From Coriobacteriales bacterium (lineage in GTDB: Bacteria; Actinomycetota; Coriobacteriia; Coriobacteriales; UBA8131), in the NCBI GenBank assembly GCA_031256575.1, contig JAIRQI010000017.1:1-6969 (forward strand): a stretch of DNA of 6,969 nt, given 5' to 3'. The notes under the pieces were generated by a model. The model searched no databases. It saw only the letters and a program-made list of their open reading frames with translations, and was not told the origin of the DNA. The position numbers and the translations under genes are program-made. Shown here piece after piece: positions 5,447-6,969 of the stretch. How positions within the stretch are numbered: position 1 is the first letter of the stretch; each line of letters opens with the position of its first letter.

Positions 5447-6076
5447 ATGGAATCAGCAGGTAAGCAACCGAATACTCGCATCCCAGCTCGTCAATTGGCC
5501 ACGATGGCTCTGTTCATCGCCCTCGGAGCGGTACTCAGCTTCATCGAATTCCCGCTGCTGCCGGGAGCAGCTTTCTTGAAATATGACGCCGCCTTGGTAC
5601 CGGCTCTGCTGGCGGGATTCGCCTATGGCCCACTGGCTGGATGCATTGTCGCGACGCTGACTCCCTGGATTCATGCCCTGATGGACGGCAATCTTTGGGG
5701 TGGGCTGATGAACAACGTCATCAACATCGCTTATCTACTGCCCGCCGCTCTGATTTACAAAGCCAGCCGGGGCCTAAAGAAACCAGCGAGCGGAGCGACA
5801 ATGCCAGGCATCAGCACAGCAACACCAGGTATACCTGCAAAGGGTATGAGTGGGAACATCGCCCTGGTCGTCGGCCTGGCAGTGGCTTGTGTGCTTGCCG
5901 TAGCCGCGGCAATAGCGATGAACCTGGTCATCACCCCGATATACACCGGAATGCCGCTGCAAGCAATCATCGACATGATTCTGCCAATTCTGCTACCCTT
6001 CAACATCTTAAAGACCTTGCTTAACAGCGTCCTAGGTTTTGTACTAATGAAGAGCTTGCATAGTTTCATCAAGTAG
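5447..6076 (+). CDS. ribU: RibU, riboflavin-specific S component of an ECF transporter
   Basis: A 209-residue, six-helix membrane protein that binds riboflavin and works with a shared EcfA/EcfA'/EcfT energising module, which is not in this window. Features matching RibU are the amphipathic start RQLATMALFIALGAVLSFIEFPLLP (15-39), FLKYDAALVPALLAGFAYGPLAG (43-65), MNLVITPIYTG (158-168) and LLPFNILKTLLNSVLGF (182-198). Between helices is a polar Gly/Pro/Ala-rich linker (about 106-136) longer than in many RibU proteins. The ATG at 5447 follows AAGGAGG (5436-5442); an in-frame extension to 5420 would begin inside the terminator hairpin and is rejected. The upstream FMN riboswitch strongly supports the substrate: high FMN stops transcription before the gene. 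The lipoprotein gene follows after 88 bases without an evident terminator, so it may share this transcript. Confidence 0.94.
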   Translation: MESAGKQPNTRIPARQLATMALFIALGAVLSFIEFPLLPGAAFLKYDAALVPALLAGFAYGPLAGCIVATLTPWIHALMDGNLWGGLMNNVINIAYLLPAALIYKASRGLKKPASGATMPGISTATPGIPAKGMSGNIALVVGLAVACVLAVAAAIAMNLVITPIYTGMPLQAIIDMILPILLPFNILKTLLNSVLGFVLMKSLHSFIK

Positions 6077-6101
6077 TCAAGAAGTCTACATAGTTCCATC
6101 A
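6059..6101. repeat. Short direct repeat across the ribU 3' end
   Basis: CATAGTTTCATCA (6059-6071) recurs as CATAGTTCCATCA (6089-6101), 12 of 13 bases identical and 30 bases apart. It looks like a small local duplication that includes the last ribU codons. Confidence 0.4.
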
Positions 6102-6164
6102 GAAGCGGTTTTCTACTCGATTATCAAGTATTGTGGAGAAGATCATTGCGAGGGAGGTTTTACT

Positions 6165-6659
6165 ATGAAACGTTTTATGCTGGTGATTGTCAGTCTGACT
6201 ATGGCTTTTACCCTATTCGCTTGTGTAAATGGGGATGGAACAGACCCGAATAATCCAGGATCAGGAAATCAAGTTTTGGACGATCATCCTGATATAACCT
6301 TTGATTCATCCGTGTCGTTTGAATACCTGCAAAAGGTGACCGATGACAATGGTGATTCTGTAGCAATCGTCGCATTTGTGTTCACGAATTACCAAAGTGT
6401 ACCAGTTTCATGTGATGAGCAATTTACAGTAAAGGCTTTTCAGAATGGGGCAGAGTTACCTGAGTCGAATGTCCTTACCGTTATGATGCCTGGCAACGAA
6501 GCAAGCAATACCAGTACAAAGGTTGACCCGAACTCATCACTATTCATGGAAACATCTTTCAAACTGAGCGATCTAAGCGATGTGACCATTGAGTTCAGAT
6601 ACCTAAATGGCGAGCTGTTCTTGACCAAGACCCAAGAAATCGGTAAGCCAGCTCTTTAA
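6165..6659 (+). CDS. Small secreted lipoprotein, DUF5067-like
   Basis: A 164-residue protein with a lipoprotein signal: Met-Lys-Arg, a hydrophobic stretch to residue 19, then lipobox LFAC with Cys20 as the lipidated residue. An acidic, Asn/Gly/Pro-rich linker (21-40) would tether the domain outside the membrane. The rest is predicted beta-rich: SVSFEYLQKVTDDNGDSVAI, VAFVFTNYQSVPVSCDEQFTVKAFQNGAEL, then TKVDPNSSLFMETSFKL and DVTIEFRYL. The theme of TNxxSxPVS followed by VKAFQNGxEL resembles DUF5067 domains of Gram-positive lipoproteins, whose function is unknown. That assignment is by memory of the pattern. GGGAGG (6152-6157) lies seven bases before the ATG. The gene looks more AT-rich than its neighbours, hinting at different ancestry. 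No functional link to RibU is evident beyond adjacency. Confidence 0.85.
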   Translation: MKRFMLVIVSLTMAFTLFACVNGDGTDPNNPGSGNQVLDDHPDITFDSSVSFEYLQKVTDDNGDSVAIVAFVFTNYQSVPVSCDEQFTVKAFQNGAELPESNVLTVMMPGNEASNTSTKVDPNSSLFMETSFKLSDLSDVTIEFRYLNGELFLTKTQEIGKPAL

Positions 6660-6674
6660 ACCTAGATGTATCAC

Positions 6675-6727
6675 AAGGAGAACTCCGGCAAGCTGAACAA
6701 AAGCATCCGGGGTTCTCTTTTGTTCGG
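6675..6727 (+). terminator. Terminator after the lipoprotein gene, with a competing hairpin
   Basis: GAGAACTCCGG (6678-6688) pairs with CCGGGGTTCTC (6707-6717), one G-T wobble, extended by A/T pairs, and runs into TTTTGTT: a good intrinsic terminator 18 bases after the stop. A second pairing, CTGAACAAAAG (6693-6703) with CTTTTGTTCGG (6717-6727), uses the loop and the T run and cannot fully coexist with the first. Confidence 0.82.
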
Positions 6728-6763
6728 TTGGTTTAGCGTGGCTCGTGAATTCCAGGAACCTTG

Positions 6764-6789
6764 GGTGATTCTCATAAACCGGAATCACC
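6764..6789. repeat. 8-bp inverted repeat upstream of tRNA-Ser
   Basis: GGTGATTC (6764-6771) and GAATCACC (6782-6789) are perfect inverted arms around ten bases. No T run follows, so it is more likely an operator-like site or chance than a terminator. Confidence 0.35.
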
Positions 6790-6821
6790 ACCAACACCAG
6801 AATGAAAACAGCGCGATGTGG

Positions 6822-6827
6822 TAAACT
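6822..6827 (+). promoter_or_regulatory. Probable -10 of tRNA-Ser
   Basis: TAAACT sits 10 bases before the tRNA 5' end, a usual position for a tRNA promoter with a very short leader. No convincing -35 is visible at the expected spacing. Confidence 0.35.
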
Positions 6828-6837
6828 GCCAATTCGC

Positions 6838-6930
6838 GGAGAAGTCGCCTAGTCCGGCCGAGGGCGCACGATTGGAAATCGTGTAGGCGTTAAAAGCGCC
6901 TCGAGGGTTCGAATCCCTCCTTCTCCGCCA
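6838..6930 (+). tRNA. tRNA-Ser (anticodon GGA)
   Basis: The acceptor stem GGAGAAG (6838-6844) pairs with CTTCTCC (6920-6926). Discriminator G is at 6927 and CCA is encoded at 6928-6930. The anticodon stem CACGA/TCGTG encloses TTGGAAA with anticodon GGA at 6874-6876, reading UCC/UCU. The long variable arm (about 6884-6902, with GGCG/CGCC pairing) is the class II hallmark expected for serine, and the T arm contains GGTTCGAATCC. Confidence 0.97.
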
Positions 6931-6969
6931 CTAGCCGTCTGAAAGAAACCTTGACGAGGTTAGTATTAA

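Noticed and set aside
5755..6099. 114-codon minus-strand frame
   Set aside because: Antisense shadow of ribU with no ribosome site and no recognisable family.
6951..6956. TTGACG near the window end as a -35 box
   Set aside because: The matching -10 would fall beyond the last base, so it cannot be judged.

Overview
The window reads like a chromosomal segment of a moderate-GC (roughly 50%) Actinomycetota, most plausibly Coriobacteriia/Eggerthellales. This rests on family resemblance only: an Nramp-related transporter of the type studied in Eggerthella lenta, an aminotransferase of the actinobacterial PF12897 type, a DUF5067-like lipoprotein and short extragenic repeats. No rRNA or other strong taxonomic marker is present, so the assignment is tentative.

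Layout. 1-1871 (+): the 3' end of a multi-pass membrane protein gene, overlapping by one base (TGATG) an Nramp-superfamily transporter gene. 1980-3831 (-): a small phage-holin-IV/YvlD-type membrane protein and, upstream of it, a PLP-dependent aspartate-type aminotransferase. 3853-4046 (+): tRNA-Ile(GAT) with a strong terminator, divergent from the aminotransferase. 4047-4451: a gene-poor stretch with hairpins, a possible 11-codon leader ORF and a tandem pair of REP-like palindromes. 4452-5060 (-): purE with an unusual Ser/Ala/Gly repeat extension. 5061-5256: divergent regulatory region with imperfect 33-bp repeats. 5257-6076 (+): FMN riboswitch, terminator/antiterminator and the riboflavin ECF transporter gene ribU. 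6165-6659 (+): a small lipoprotein gene and its terminator. 6838-6930 (+): tRNA-Ser(GGA).

How the genes relate. Most are independent housekeeping or transport units rather than one pathway. The clearest regulatory circuit is FMN sensing controlling RibU: the antiterminator pairing can be read directly from the sequence. The other points of interest are the transporter's altered metal site (DAGG/TTIAPW instead of DPGN/ATxMPH, pointing to Mg2+-type Nramp relatives), its translational coupling to an unrecognised membrane protein, and the low-complexity N-terminal extension of PurE. No CRISPR array, transposase, phage module or obvious defence system was found, and I see no convincing wholly new multi-gene system.
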